A program made the translations under genes and the position numbers. A stretch of 64,000 nt of DNA, taken from Dasyornis broadbenti. Taxonomy: Eukaryota; Chordata; Aves; Passeriformes; Dasyornithidae. Shown here in pieces: positions 1 through 12,745 of this stretch; position 1 is the first letter of the stretch; the number at the start of each line of letters is the position of its first letter. Under the pieces are notes generated by a model. That model saw only the letters and a list, made by a program, of their open reading frames with translations. It was not told where the DNA came from and ran no database searches. The DNA is taken from NCBI GenBank assembly GCA_013397935.1, contig VZRN01011464.1, positions 2,339,939 to 2,403,938 of the forward strand, given 5' to 3'.

Positions 1-390
1 AAACGCATTGTCATGCTTTATCTTATGATTAATCTTGTGATTCACTACATCTGTGATAAATGCAACATAAAATCATGACAACTGTAATAGTCAAAAAGTA
101 ATATCTACTGTATATCTTCTGTATTAATACATATAAACACTTTGTGTGCACTAATACTTTCAACATATCACATTCAAACTAACAGTCTTTCCAGAAAAGA
201 TGTAACCTTTTTGAAGAACAGAAGCTGGTTTAACAAGTTCATCACATGTGAGTGTTTTTTTTTTAAATCTATTCTTTAAGGAAATGCTGTGTTAAAGGAC
301 TTGATTTTCAAAGGTGCTGTGCTACTACAAGTCGTCCTTATATCAGATGGAACCATCAATTCTAAGCACTTTTAAAAATCAAGCCCTCAA

Positions 391-396
391 TTTATT
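391..396 (-). promoter_or_regulatory. PRKAR2B: Second candidate poly(A) signal AATAAA
   Basis: A second AATAAA on the gene strand, 20 nt downstream of the first. The pair could direct one cleavage cluster around 360-385. No clear G/T-rich downstream element is visible between about 300 and 375. Confidence 0.4.
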
Positions 397-410
397 GAAT
401 TGCTATTTTC

Positions 411-416
411 TTTATT
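411..416 (-). promoter_or_regulatory. PRKAR2B: Candidate poly(A) signal AATAAA
   Basis: The plus strand reads TTTATT, so the gene strand has AATAAA, about 216 nt after the stop codon. It follows a G/T-rich tract. It is canonical in sequence, but use cannot be judged without transcript ends. Confidence 0.45.
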
Positions 417-426
417 AGTATTTCCA

Positions 427-515
427 CTGTTGTAAGTAAAAAAACAACAAACAAAACAAACAAAAACAAAAGAACCACCCAACCGAAAACAAACCAAACC
501 AAAACCCCCCAGTCC
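427..515 (-). repeat. G/T-rich low-complexity tract in the 3' UTR
   Basis: The plus strand is an A/C-rich run of AAAC/CAAA-like units that begins at the A-run and ends in CCCCCC. On the mRNA this is a U/G-rich stretch of about 90 nt immediately upstream of the tandem AATAAA signals. It may be a decayed simple repeat. U/G-rich RNA can bind CELF- or ELAVL-type proteins, but that is inference. Confidence 0.6.
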
Positions 516-631
516 CATTCTTGAAATCACAGAAAATGCTTGGCATCTATAGGAAGAGAGACAATTTCTCAGTGGACTAACCACTACTGTGCTATATTCT
601 CATAACAGATCTTGTTGCTCCAATGTTTAGT

Positions 632-765
632 TCATGCACTGGTATCGGCAATGTCCATGTTTGTTCCAAACAGAGCAACTAGCTGCTCTTCATAGTTTGC
701 AATGTTTCTTTTCAGAATTTCCATACAAGGTCCCAAAAGCCTTTCAAATGCCTGCACATCCATAA
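632..765 (-). CDS. PRKAR2B: PRKAR2B exon 11 (last coding exon)
   Basis: Encodes residues 376-418 and the stop. It begins MDVQAFERLLGPCMEILKRN and ends GTNMDIADTSA followed by TGA. This is the C-terminal helix of cAMP-binding domain B, including the helix that caps the bound nucleotide. The first two bases (TT) complete Val375, whose G comes from exon 10. The acceptor on the gene strand is ttttatcttag. LVALFGTNMDI is specific to RII-beta; RII-alpha has a different tail. The last four residues (DTSA) differ from the human EPTA-type ending, as expected at a variable C-terminus. An in-frame ATG further upstream (823) lies in intron sequence and is not a start. Confidence 0.97.
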
Positions 766-3700
766 CTAAGATAAAAAGGGAGAGAAAGAGAAAGAATATG
801 ATGTACTCATCAGTTACAGACACTAATCCTAGTATTTATCGCATTCCAATGTAAGATTTTAAATGACAACAGGTACTACTGAGGCATATACATTGCTTGC
901 ACAGAAGGAAACTGCTTACCTTAGCAAAACCAAGATCAACCAACACATTGCTGTCTTGAAACTTCATAAATGAATTTGAACTTTCTCTGTTCCTTATTTT
1001 GAAAATATTTTCATAGTAAGATTTATGTTACCCGAGAGCTGGTGAAGAAGTCTGAAGGGGCCTGGATTCCTCCGCAAAATAAGGTTTTAAGACCCATGAG
1101 ATTTCAAAAAGCCACATCCTTAAGTGATGTTGGCTGTATTTGGGCTCTAACTTAGCCTATTTCCTTGCTTTCACCCAAAGTGAAAATTATAATAGATACT
1201 TATTTTCTCAGCAAATGTTGAAAAAGTTGAAGACAGTAATTCACATGCAAAGTCAGTGCACAGCTAACTAGAGTATTTTCTCTACCTGGTCACATAATGT
1301 GATCCTCTACAGTTCAGCCAACAGGCCAGGGAGAAAACTTCATGTACTTCCAACCTGCAGCCCTGTAATCTCGTCTCCTGTGAAATGTTCAAGATCTCTG
1401 CTGTTTTCTTCCTCACCACTGCCTCTTATTCTTTCGCATCTGTCATACCTTTGATCTCTTTTACCCGATCATCTGTGTGTTTGGAGTTAGGAATTTTAAA
1501 AAATGAGAAACTTTTTGGTTACTGGCTTGGTCATCATATTGTTATGCAAGAATGCCAAATCTATCCTTGCTGTTTACAGTTTTCTCATAACTAAGAGCTA
1601 AACATCAGACAATGGATGCGAAGGGCTGTCTATGAGCACAACTCCTACGGTCTTCACTCTTCCTGTGCCTGAGACTAGAGTGTGATGGAATGACTAAATT
1701 AACAGCTGATGAAGACAAAAGAATTTGTTAAAAGCTTAAGTAATGGTGATAAAAAGGCACAGGATTTTTAACAGAATTATTTTTTAGATGAGTCAGTCTA
1801 CTGAGAAAAGAAACACCTCACCTCTCTGCAGAGTATTAGACATTTATCTGATAGTTATAAATGGTTTGCAGCAATAATCTCTACTGCTCTAAAACAATTT
1901 TTACTTCCATATGATCAGAGAAATGTTGGAGAAATTGTGTGTAATAGTGTTTATCAACTGCAAGTCATTTCCATAGATAAATAATGCAAATAGTAATGCA
2001 CAATAATAGGTGATACACTGAAACAGCCTTATTTGGGTCAATGTAATTAAATCTCATATTCTGGAGAGTCACAATAAAAACAACCATATAGATTATGTAT
2101 CATTTTATATTAGATATTAAACAGTATTGGATAATACCTAAACACTTGACAGTGCCAAGAGCAAATGCAGAAGCAGCTCGTGGTTTGTTAGTAACAAGAG
2201 CAAGTTCTCCAAAATATTGTCCTCTTGAGCATCGAGCTATTTCTACTGCTCCATTCTCTTCTAGATCTTGTTTACCCTGAATATCCTGTAAAAAAGGAAA
2301 GAGAAAGAAAGAGTATGAGAGGAGAGATTTGCTGAACTCAGGATTTCATAAGCAAAGTTAGTGACAATGGTAAAAAAAATGTTTGGTGTTTTAGGGACGT
2401 TTACCTTCCTTGTCATTATAATCCTTACTTCTCCAGATTCCACAATGAAGAAAGAATCAGCCAAGTCACCCTGCCCAAGGGAAAAAAAAAAGAAATTGAG
2501 TTTCATGGTAACATGAAATGTTTCATGGTAACATTCAAATATTTGCAATCAGTGCCTTGAAGCTCCTCTTTTTGATACCCGTTGCCAAAGAACCCGCGTT
2601 TAATTTGAAAACCATACTCTAGACACACAACAATCAAACCATTTATACAGACCTAACTGACAGCAAGGGTTTTTCATGAAAAGACATAGCTGACTGTGCC
2701 TTACGCTAAAAGCGTAAGAGAAAACCAATGTTGTGGAAGATTTTTAGGATCCTTACTACCATTTCTCCAATTCTATGTTCCTCCTAAATTACTTCCCTTA
2801 CCATGTTTCCAGTATAAAAACCCTCCAAGGGCTATGTGATATCCACTAATTATCTTGGGGCAAGACAATCTCAGTTGCCTACCTGAAGAGTTTACTTCTG
2901 TCTTCTCGAAAATCTTACCATATTTTAACAACAAGACCAAGGTGAGTCTTCAGTGTTCCTCATTGGAAGCACAGTTATATAGTTTGAATTTCTAAGTATA
3001 CTAAAAATGTTGCCTCTTTTATTTATGCCAACAAAGAGGGTTGGTTTTGAAGGTACCATAAATGAAAAGTGAGCATTTGAAACAAAATAACTACCTCTTA
3101 CATTAAAGATTCATTGATTTTGTGTACGTGAGAAAACCAAATAGGGTTTAAAAGTATGCATTGTCTATAAATAACATTATTGTTACCTATTATGAAAGAA
3201 AAACTAAAACTAGGAGGAAACTGTACCTGAGCAATGATTTGTTCTCCATCTTTGTACACTTTGGTACCAATCACATCAACCACTTTTAAACGCTCAGACA
3301 TCTTCATTTAAAAAAAAGAAAATGTAAGAAATATTCAGTTAACCTTATGATAGTATATATTTAGAAAGCCCTTTCATATTTATTTTCATTAATCTTTGCA
3401 CAGAATAGTGTATCTTTATTTTCCTGTTTTGATTACCATTAAAAAAAGAACTGCTGAATAGTGTTCCAGAGGGTGTATTACAGTTTCTGATAGTGTTATT
3501 CTGATAGAGCTTCCATTTTTGTAAGAAGCCTTCAAAAATTATTTTCAGGAAAGCATGCATGTAAAAAATATAGCTGATAAATTAAAATATTTTTAAATTC
3601 CCCAAGTCATTGGTTAATTTTATTGGCTAATACCTAGTAGAACTAAGCTTAGGAAAACTGTAAGTAAAGTTAATTTATGTTTTAAAATATAGTATGAGCA

Positions 3701-6700
3701 ATACTTATTTATCCTAAATTTAAAAAAAATAAAAAATATGGTCTTTCTCCAAAAGAAAAGTGTGCAAAATTTTATTGTGAAGAAACTTTGAATGCCAAAT
3801 TTAAAGTCTTCAAAAGCAGAATCTTATCAGGTACCTCAGATACAGCCATTAAAATAATGCAATAGAAATCTTACTTCTAAAGATTTAAGGAATGGCAATG
3901 ACTCAATAAAACTTTCATACATTCTTCTCTTTTTGGCATTATTTTTTACAATGATTCTTCGGAATGTTACCCTGTCCTGTAAACACAAAGAGAAAAAGAG
4001 AGTTTATTAACTGAAAATATGCGTGTGCTAGAAAATACTTTAGAACTGGCTGAAGATAATCAAATTACCGAATTTTAGTCACTCAGTGTAGCTGTCAAAC
4101 CAACTGACTGATCTCTCCCTGCAGTAAGTTAAGAAAGATTCCTCTAGAGGTCAATCAAGAGCTCCTAAAGTTAAGGTCCTGATCTGATCGCGCTATGAAA
4201 ATCTCTGCATGGAGTGCAGACTGAGTTCACATGTATTAAACAATGAACACTGAGAGGGTGACTTGGGATATATAAGAAATCCTCAATATTTAAATGTTTA
4301 ATTTACAAAGTTTTTCATTATCCTGAGGTCCCATACAAATTGGTATATACTCAAAGAGGCTTTTAGGTTTTTATATAAATGAAACCCAAATACATGGGTC
4401 TGGGTCTTAGGTCACAGTTCACTTTCTGCTATTTCAGCAGAACAAGACTCACTGCTGCCCTAAACAGCCAACTGGACATTCCTTAGGATTTGGCCATGCA
4501 ACTGAACCAGACAGATGGAAAAACAACACACATGGGGTTTTCTTCTCTTAACTTTGTATGACTGCCTGGTGACAGGCAGAGGGTAAATGCATTGCCAGCC
4601 TTCACTGTCACAGTGAGGACCTAACAGCCAACAGAACCCAATCCAATTTAAAGCCCACATTACAGTGTCCTAAACAATCCCAAAAGTCACATGAATTAAG
4701 CTGGTGAAAAACCACATGTTTAATTTCAATCCTGGGATCAGTCATTAAATCGATATGTACATCTTGAAGATGATGGCCATCCCAGTTTTGTGGTAAATTC
4801 AATGACTCTTGTCAAAGATCCAGGTCGTATAACACTTGAATTTTACATTGGAATTTTACTCTGGAAACAAAGGCATTTCCAATCAAGGCAGGGGAAAAAA
4901 ATTATATGCAATTATCAAGTGGTTTTCAATTTGGGAATTTATAATTAAAGTAAAATAAAACAAAACTTTTTTTTTTTTCTTTTTAAAGGTGTTTTATTAA
5001 GCCTCAGATTTCCATCTGTGGATTCTGGAAAAAGATAGCATTGTGCTGGGACTTCTCAGGGTTTCTAGAATTAAACTTTCTGAAATTAAAATTCTTTTTT
5101 TTTTTTTTTAATGCTGATACAGCATGCCAGTGAAATCTATATAAAATATATGTATTTTTTAAATAGCTTAAAAAAAATAGTGTACTTACCAAACCCCAGA
5201 TGGAACCAGGAGAGGTAGCTATAATTGTAGCTGCTCTGGGTGTATTGTACATTAAGGCCAACTCACCAAAACATCCTCGGTTATCATAGGTTCCAACACA
5301 CCTTCCAACACCATCACATTTTACATAAATATCATATGTACCTCTGTTAATAAAATATATAAATACAATTAGTAGAATCCAGCCCCGGCCTTTGCTAAGC
5401 AGCCTCTCACTATATTTTTTATACCATGAATTCCAAAGATAAAGCATGTGAAATATACATTTGCTTGCTTAAATGGTATGAAATACCTTGTAAAGGCACC
5501 TCAATGACTTCTATAAATAATAAAACTGGTCCCTCTTTAAAGGGAGGGAGGGTTATTAGTTTTTACATTAACTCAGTTTAAAGATAGAATGGATGTACAG
5601 TGATCTGTTTATCACCGGAACTTATTAAAAATTAAGATCTAACTTAGTCTTTGTTTCTTAATTTCATTTTAACAACACTAAATAGAAATGTCATGAGTCT
5701 TTGCAAAAATTGGCATGATAGGGTCACTGAAATAATTAGATAAGTTATTTAATATTTTAAATATTTTAAAGTAGTAATTTCTAATGAAACAAATAACAGA
5801 GATGCAGGAAGTGGAAGGAAAGTATCTGAAAAGCAACATAAGATCATGAAATAAATGTGTGCATTTTTCTAATATATTGTGCATTTCTTCTCCCATCATT
5901 AATTTACTAACTTTTTTTTTTCTTTAAGACTGCAGTAAAATCTGATATCTTGTAAAACATGAAGTTGCCATGCCCACTGATGCTGAGCCATAATTTTCTT
6001 CAGTGATGAATATCTGTATGGTATGCATTGATAAATCACATGAATGTAATGCAAAAATCTGTGCAATTATTTCATTGACAAGGGACACAGAGGTGATATC
6101 CTGCACCTAAAACCTGCAAGGCTGACAGAGTATTGTGAAGTCCCTGAAGCATTTTGGATAAGAGATGACAAACTGTAACCTTACAAGGCTGAAAAATATT
6201 TTCTTTCCAGCACAGAATCCTGACACACTTTTATGATCATCTAGTTTAATATTTTAGTTAGAAGGGAGCTACAACAATCATTTTGTCCACCTACCTTACC
6301 ACTTCAGGGCTGCCCAAAAGTTAAAGAATGTTATTAAAAGAATTGTTCCAATGCACTTAAACACTGACAGGCTTGGGAATCGACCTCCGCTCTAGGAAGT
6401 CTTTTCCAGTGCTTGACCACTCCCTTGGTAAAGAAATGCTTCCTAATGTCAAATCTGAACCTCCCCTTTGAACCATTCCCATGAGTCCTGTCACTAGATA
6501 CCAAGAGAAAAGCTGTAATGTAAGAGTTAAATACAAGTTCATAGAATGCAGACTTTTCTCAATGGACTTTTGCATAGTGCTTTGTGCTATGAGACACAGC
6601 AATTCACCTGTCAATGACATAGAAGTTGTCACCATCATCCCCTTGATCAATTACATGTTCCCCTCCTTCAACCATCTTTTCAAACATCGCATCTAACACC

Positions 6701-9700
6701 TGAGACATCTGTTCCTGTTTAAAAGAACACAAAGACAAGAAATTATCCTCTGCTTTCAAAATGTTACTCTTCAAATTAACTAACTGGCCAGCTTCCCAAT
6801 ATGCAGATAAAAATTGTTAACGGTGGAAAATATTCATGCTGCAGAAATGCGTGGATCAATAACAGAAAAGACAGTTCTATTTAGTATTCAGTGTTAGCTT
6901 TTCCTCTTCCAGTGTTCAGAGCACAGCTTCCCACTTGTCACTGCAAATGATAAAACAGATCTTCTTTGCAACATAAATTGCTCATGATCATCCAAAGACA
7001 GAAGTTCATCCTTCCCAACTGCGTAACAATATACCCTTAAAAATAAAACAACTTGTATCCATTATTCTAAATGATACATTTACGTGATTTTGTCCTTAGG
7101 ACTTCCTTACAGAATGTAGTTTCAAAATTATTGTAAAATATTTTGAAAGTCTAAGTTACACAATGCCTGCAGAATGTCGGGCCAGATGTAACCATAAAGG
7201 TCTGCAGTGCTTTGGCTGAGTAAGTAAATGCTGGACTCACTGGGAAGTAGGAATTTACACATGGCTACAAAACTACTTTGTTTAGAGAGAAATGTTGACA
7301 GCCTAACAAAACATGATCATTTGAATTACAGCTGTCAAATAAAACCAGAAAACTAATTACCCGATTTGTCTTATTTATTTTATGTAAATCTGCTAAAACT
7401 TGACTATTCATATCTAAACAACCCAAACACAGCTCACTGTGGACTAAGAATCCTAAAAAGATAACTTAGAAATTTAGATTTTATTTTTAGTTTCCCCCAC
7501 AATATGCCAAAAATTCTGTGCTGCTTGAAACTTATCAAGTATGTATCATACTGGAACAAGCAGGTTCTAGTGAAAACCATGGTAGAAAAAGCCTGTAGAT
7601 TTGCATTTTTCAGTAGTTCAATTCACAGCATTTCCAGCCACTGGAAGATGGATGGCATTTGCCTTTCCAAAGAACACCAGTGTAAGTCAGTCCTCTAGAG
7701 TCCTTCGGCAGCCCATGGACAGAGGTAACCATACGAGATAGCTCAGAATCATTCTCTAGAGATTTCCCTTTCTTTCCTCTGAGGATAGAGAGATCTACTG
7801 TGCCTCCCAGTTACACACAATTTTTAGACAGATAAATCAGGTGTAATGAATTCCATCCATTATGCTGTTGAATTTCTTTACTTACTGGAGGCTTTTAAAA
7901 ATACCAGCAGTATCGTGCTATCCAAGCCTTTTTGAAAAATGGAAGCTACATACAATTTTCCTTCACAGAGCTAGCTGGGTGTGGGCACAAAGAACAAGAA
8001 TGGCAGTATCCATCCTTAGTACAGTTGATCATGGCAAAGTACAGGGAGACAATATGCAGCCCTCTTAGGCCAGCAAAGAATCATTTAGCTATGTCTCTAC
8101 TTAGTACTTTTGTTAGTATAGACAGGTATGTATTTGAAAAAAGATGGACCATTTCAGATATCGGTGAATGTGTTATAGTGAATTTCAGAGAAAGAAAAGC
8201 ATGAGTGGGTGCCATTGGGAGAGACTGAAAATTAGGTACAGGAGTCAGTTTTTACAAACTTCCATGCTTAAACGAATAGGCAATATTACATCATTCTTTT
8301 CAGTCCTCTCTATGTAAACAAAAAGAAACTCCTACAGAATCTGCAAAACTGACCTAATGTCAGCTTGTTGTCTAAAGCACTTGAAGCAGCACCTTCCTTT
8401 CCTCTGGCTTTACATCTCAATTGGCAAAGTGGCTCGCCTTGTCTCCCTTTTGAAAACAAGTAAGAATGTACAGAATGCTCCACACTTCATGGGAGGCTAG
8501 AGGCCATGTTATCATCTAAGTGCAAGCAATGCAAGAAAAATGTATTATATGGGGATCATACCCTAGAAATTAAAATACTTCCAAGATATCTTGGGAAAAA
8601 GATTAAACCAAAATGATGGTTATTTGCTCTAATGAAGAAATAATACATGTAAGTTAAAATCTTTATTCAGTGTGCTTCATCTTGGATTACTGGTTAAAAC
8701 GTTTTCAATCTCGTAACTATGAATCAAGCTCACCAAACCACAACTTTTCCAGTATATAAAATTTTTTAATGCAACAGAGTAGAATTCATAAATCCAATTC
8801 CCTTTTAAAAATGTTTAAAACACTTGAAGACATCTAATACATCTGAGAGAAATCTATTAACTGCTGAAGCATTGCACATTTATTTTAACTTCCTAAATAA
8901 ACTGCAACTAACTTAAAGACAAGTGGTACCTTTTGTAAAATTTTCCACTTTAAATTAAGACAAAGTAGACTGCAATAACCAAACAAGGAACATGGGTCTT
9001 TTGCTTTTACTGTGAGAATTACATAACTTGTCTGCCCAGTTTGCTCTATGTGAATCCTCTTGAATCTCTGCCGGACTGAGGCTCAATTTACTTGCACCCT
9101 TTAACGTTACTTTGAAAAGACAAGCATGGGTAAGTTTAGAATTAGAAAGCAGATCTCTTTCATAAACAGAATTAATTCTAGTATTTTTTATATGGTTCAG
9201 TTTAAATGCTTTTCTTCCTTAAAGCAGTTCTACTTTCAAAAATACATGTAAAATGAAAACAGGATGAGGGGTTTTTTAGTGACTGACTGGCCTGTAGTTC
9301 CCTGGGCCTTTTTTATTTCCTTTTTTAAAAATGGGGGTTATGTTTCCCCTTTTCAAGTCCCTGGACTGCCATGACTTCTCAAATAAGATGGGTAGTGGCT
9401 TAGCCACTTCCTTAGGCAGTTCCCTCAAGACCCGTGGATGTATCTCATGAGGTCCCATGAATTTGTGCTCCTTCAGTTTCCCTAGATGTTCCTGAACCCC
9501 ATCGCAGTTGTTCTACAGTGGGTGGTTCTCCATTCTCCCCATCCCTTCTTTCACCTTCTGCAACCTGTGCAGTGTGGCTGCAGCACTTGCTGGTGAAGAC
9601 TGAGGAAAAGAGTTGTAGAGTACTTGGGTCTTCTCCATGTCCTGAATAACCAGGTCTCTGTACCCTTCCTAAGAGGACCCACATTGTTCCTAGTCTGTTT

Positions 9701-12700
9701 TATATCACTGACATACCCTTTTTTGTTACTCTTGATGTCCTTGGCCAGATTTACTTCTGCCTTGCTTTAATTAACTTCCTAATGGTCCAGCATTGCATCT
9801 CTTCTTGCTGGCTTCTCTATCGCTTGGAGAAGGAAGTTATTATCAGTGCATTCCAAGAATCCCTGGGATTGCCTGTGCCCTGCTGTGTTGTCCCTCTGAC
9901 AGATGTTGGGAGTAGTTGAAGCCCCCCATGAGCACTGTGAATGTGAGGCTGCTCCAATCTGCTTGTAGAGGACCTTGTGCTCTGTTTTCCTGGCCTGGCA
10001 GCTGTAGCAGACCCCCACTGCACTCTGTCTCCTCATCCCTCCCCAGGTGGAACTACCTGCACTCCAGCTGGTCATTGATATAGAGGGCAACACCATCTAC
10101 TTGTCTCCTCTGAGTTGTCCCACCATGCTCCTGTGATGCCAATAAGACCTGCATAATTGCCATTCCATATTGGAAATGCACAAAATTCTTTGCATGTTTA
10201 CAGTTGTTTACAAAAGACATGAGATTTGGACCAAAGCCCTGACAGGAATGATAACTGGTTTACCAAGGACATCCCCCTGACACAGCGTGTAGTTCCATCC
10301 CTCCTGCCAGGTCAAGTGAAAAACTACAACTAAACGCTCACGACTGTTGTCCTGTAGACTTTGTATCACAAAGTACTGTCCTCCAGATGCATGGTGCTTT
10401 ATTTCAAAATAGTATGTTAACCTCAATTTCTCTCAAGTCAACAAAACAAACATGGCAATCACATCTCAACACAATTCCTTGACAAAAATTAGATCATAGA
10501 TGTTAAGTATAATTAAAATGAGATTTTTATTTAGTATACATCTCACACGTATTAAAAATCCAGTCGCTTGTATGTCCTTGCAAGACAGCTTTTATTCAAG
10601 AGAGCTGATAAACCATGGCATGTCCTTCCCAGATGCCAAAGGCTCTTAACTGCCAAATTACCAAGTGCTTTGCTACTGCTGTGCCAGGTGCGTGTCTTCT
10701 TAATATCAGTTTGTAAATTTACTGTGAGCTATTTTGTAAAAGGAAAAAGGACTGGAGTTTCCAAGAAGCATCAGTGTTTAAACTGCTGATGTAATTGTTT
10801 ATTGTCTGACAAAGTGCTACCTGAATCAATGAAGGCACTGTAGATAAAATGCAAAGTAGAATGTGATCATCACTGGTGATCATGACAATGACAAATGTAG
10901 AAAGCAACTTCTGAAAGTTTTCCTTCCTGACTTTTAGAAAAGGTATTCAGGAGATAGAAGGAACAGACACATTTCTACAATTATAATGATGTGGCATCTA
11001 ACAGCAAACCAACACAATCCTAATCTGGCATATGACAGGAGCTGGTAAAATCCAGCTACCAAGCTGTGTGCCTTAAATCTCTAAAGTAATGGATGGTATG
11101 TTGGGATTATATATGCTTGGGAATCCCACAAAAGGATGAGTGTGCTGCTGGAGTGCTCCCCAGTAGAAATCTCTGTTAATTTCCTTTTTAGATCCAAGAC
11201 AGCCTGTGCAATCCAGTGGGCAGAAGATTTCCTTGTACTTTAGCAAAATAGTAGCAACAAGACCTATCTCATATGACTTGTAAAAACATTCAGAGACACA
11301 ATTGTAAGATTATTATGTGAACAAAGTGAATCCGCAGTTCTGTTGTCCCCAAGTTCATAAAATGAGCCCCAGTTAAAATGGCATCCTGCTGGCCACCTTC
11401 TCCTCACTTTGAAATATCAACAAATTAATATTCCACATGATATTAAGAAGTCAATGAAGCAGAAAATACCAGAAAAGGAAAGGGGCTGGGCATGGGGAGG
11501 GAGACAGAGGTAGAAAATGTTAGCAAAACATAAGCAAGGAAACCATGGGAAGAAAAGGACTTCTTAAATCAACAACTCAGAACCTTGTAGAGGAAGATAA
11601 ATAACAAAATTTTCATGTCTACACCTCTCCACATTTGTTTTTCAAAAGAAAAACATGCACATATGCTCCAGGGGAACTCTGATAAATATGTTATCAGCAA
11701 TATTGATCCAATTCAAAATATTTAGTTCCCTTGTGTAATATCCACTTGTAAACTAATCAAAAGGCTTTTATTTATTCACTATCAAAGAATTTAATTTGTA
11801 TTTCAATGTACAATCAATATTTTCAAGCAATAGTAATTTCCTTGAGAATATGCCTTTACCTTCTTTCACACAGTTACATGCTAAATTAGTACTCTGCCTC
11901 TCAAATATGATGCACAGGCCCATCAGTTGGCTCAGTAACACATTTCATACTTTGTAACTAGCCCTCCAAGCAAATTGACTGATTCTTTTTAGCAGTTTCC
12001 TTAAAAAAAAAAACCGAAATAATTCAGAGTTGCAAACAGTTTCCAAAATTCTTAAGCTAAATATGAAGGTACCTTACTTTGTGCAGCTCTTTTGCAGAAT
12101 ATCTTGAAGAGCTTGTTATAGAATCACGGAAAAATTTAGGTCAGAAAAGACATTTAAGATGATTGAGTCCAACTATTAATCCAACATTGCCAAGTCCACC
12201 ACTAACCATGATCCCAAGGGCCACAACTACACATCTTTTAAATACCTCTAGGGATGGTGATCCAAACACTTTCCTGAGCAGTCTCTTCCAATGACTGGCA
12301 ACCCTCTCAGGGAAGAAAATTTTACTAATATATAACCTAAACCTCCCCTGGGTCAACTTCAGGCCATTTCCTCTGGTCCTGTTGCTTGTTATCTGGGAAG
12401 AGAGACCAAACTCCACCTCAATACAACCTCCTTTCAGGCAGTTGTACAGAGTGATAAGGTCTGCCCTGAGCCTCTTTTCCTCTGGGCTGAACAGCCCCAG
12501 CTTCCTCAGCTGCTCATCAGACTTGTGCTCCAGACCCTTCCCCAGCTCCACTGCCCTTCTCCAGACACACTGCAGCATCCCAATGTCATCACCTTTGTGT
12601 CATCTAAGAGGACAGAGTATTGTTCATTGTGACATGTTCAGACATTCTGGGCCCAGTCACATATATTATATATACATTTTATATATATTCACATTACATG

Positions 12701-12705
12701 AGTGT

Positions 12706-12745
<40 letters not shown>

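Larger units (their letters stand above)
1..631 (-). other. PRKAR2B: PRKAR2B 3' untranslated region and downstream sequence
   Basis: This lies directly after the TGA stop (634-632 on the minus strand). On the gene strand it contains a long G/T-rich tract (515 down to about 427), then two AATAAA hexamers at 416-411 and 396-391. No other gene-like open frame is convincing here; a 65-codon frame at 387-584 is low-complexity and overlaps the G/T tract. Human PRKAR2B has a much longer 3' UTR (from memory), so the real transcript end may lie left of this window and these signals may be proximal sites. Confidence 0.75.

Noticed and set aside
2095..2280. Plus-strand 61-codon frame over exon 10
   Set aside because: Exact antisense shadow of PRKAR2B exon 10.
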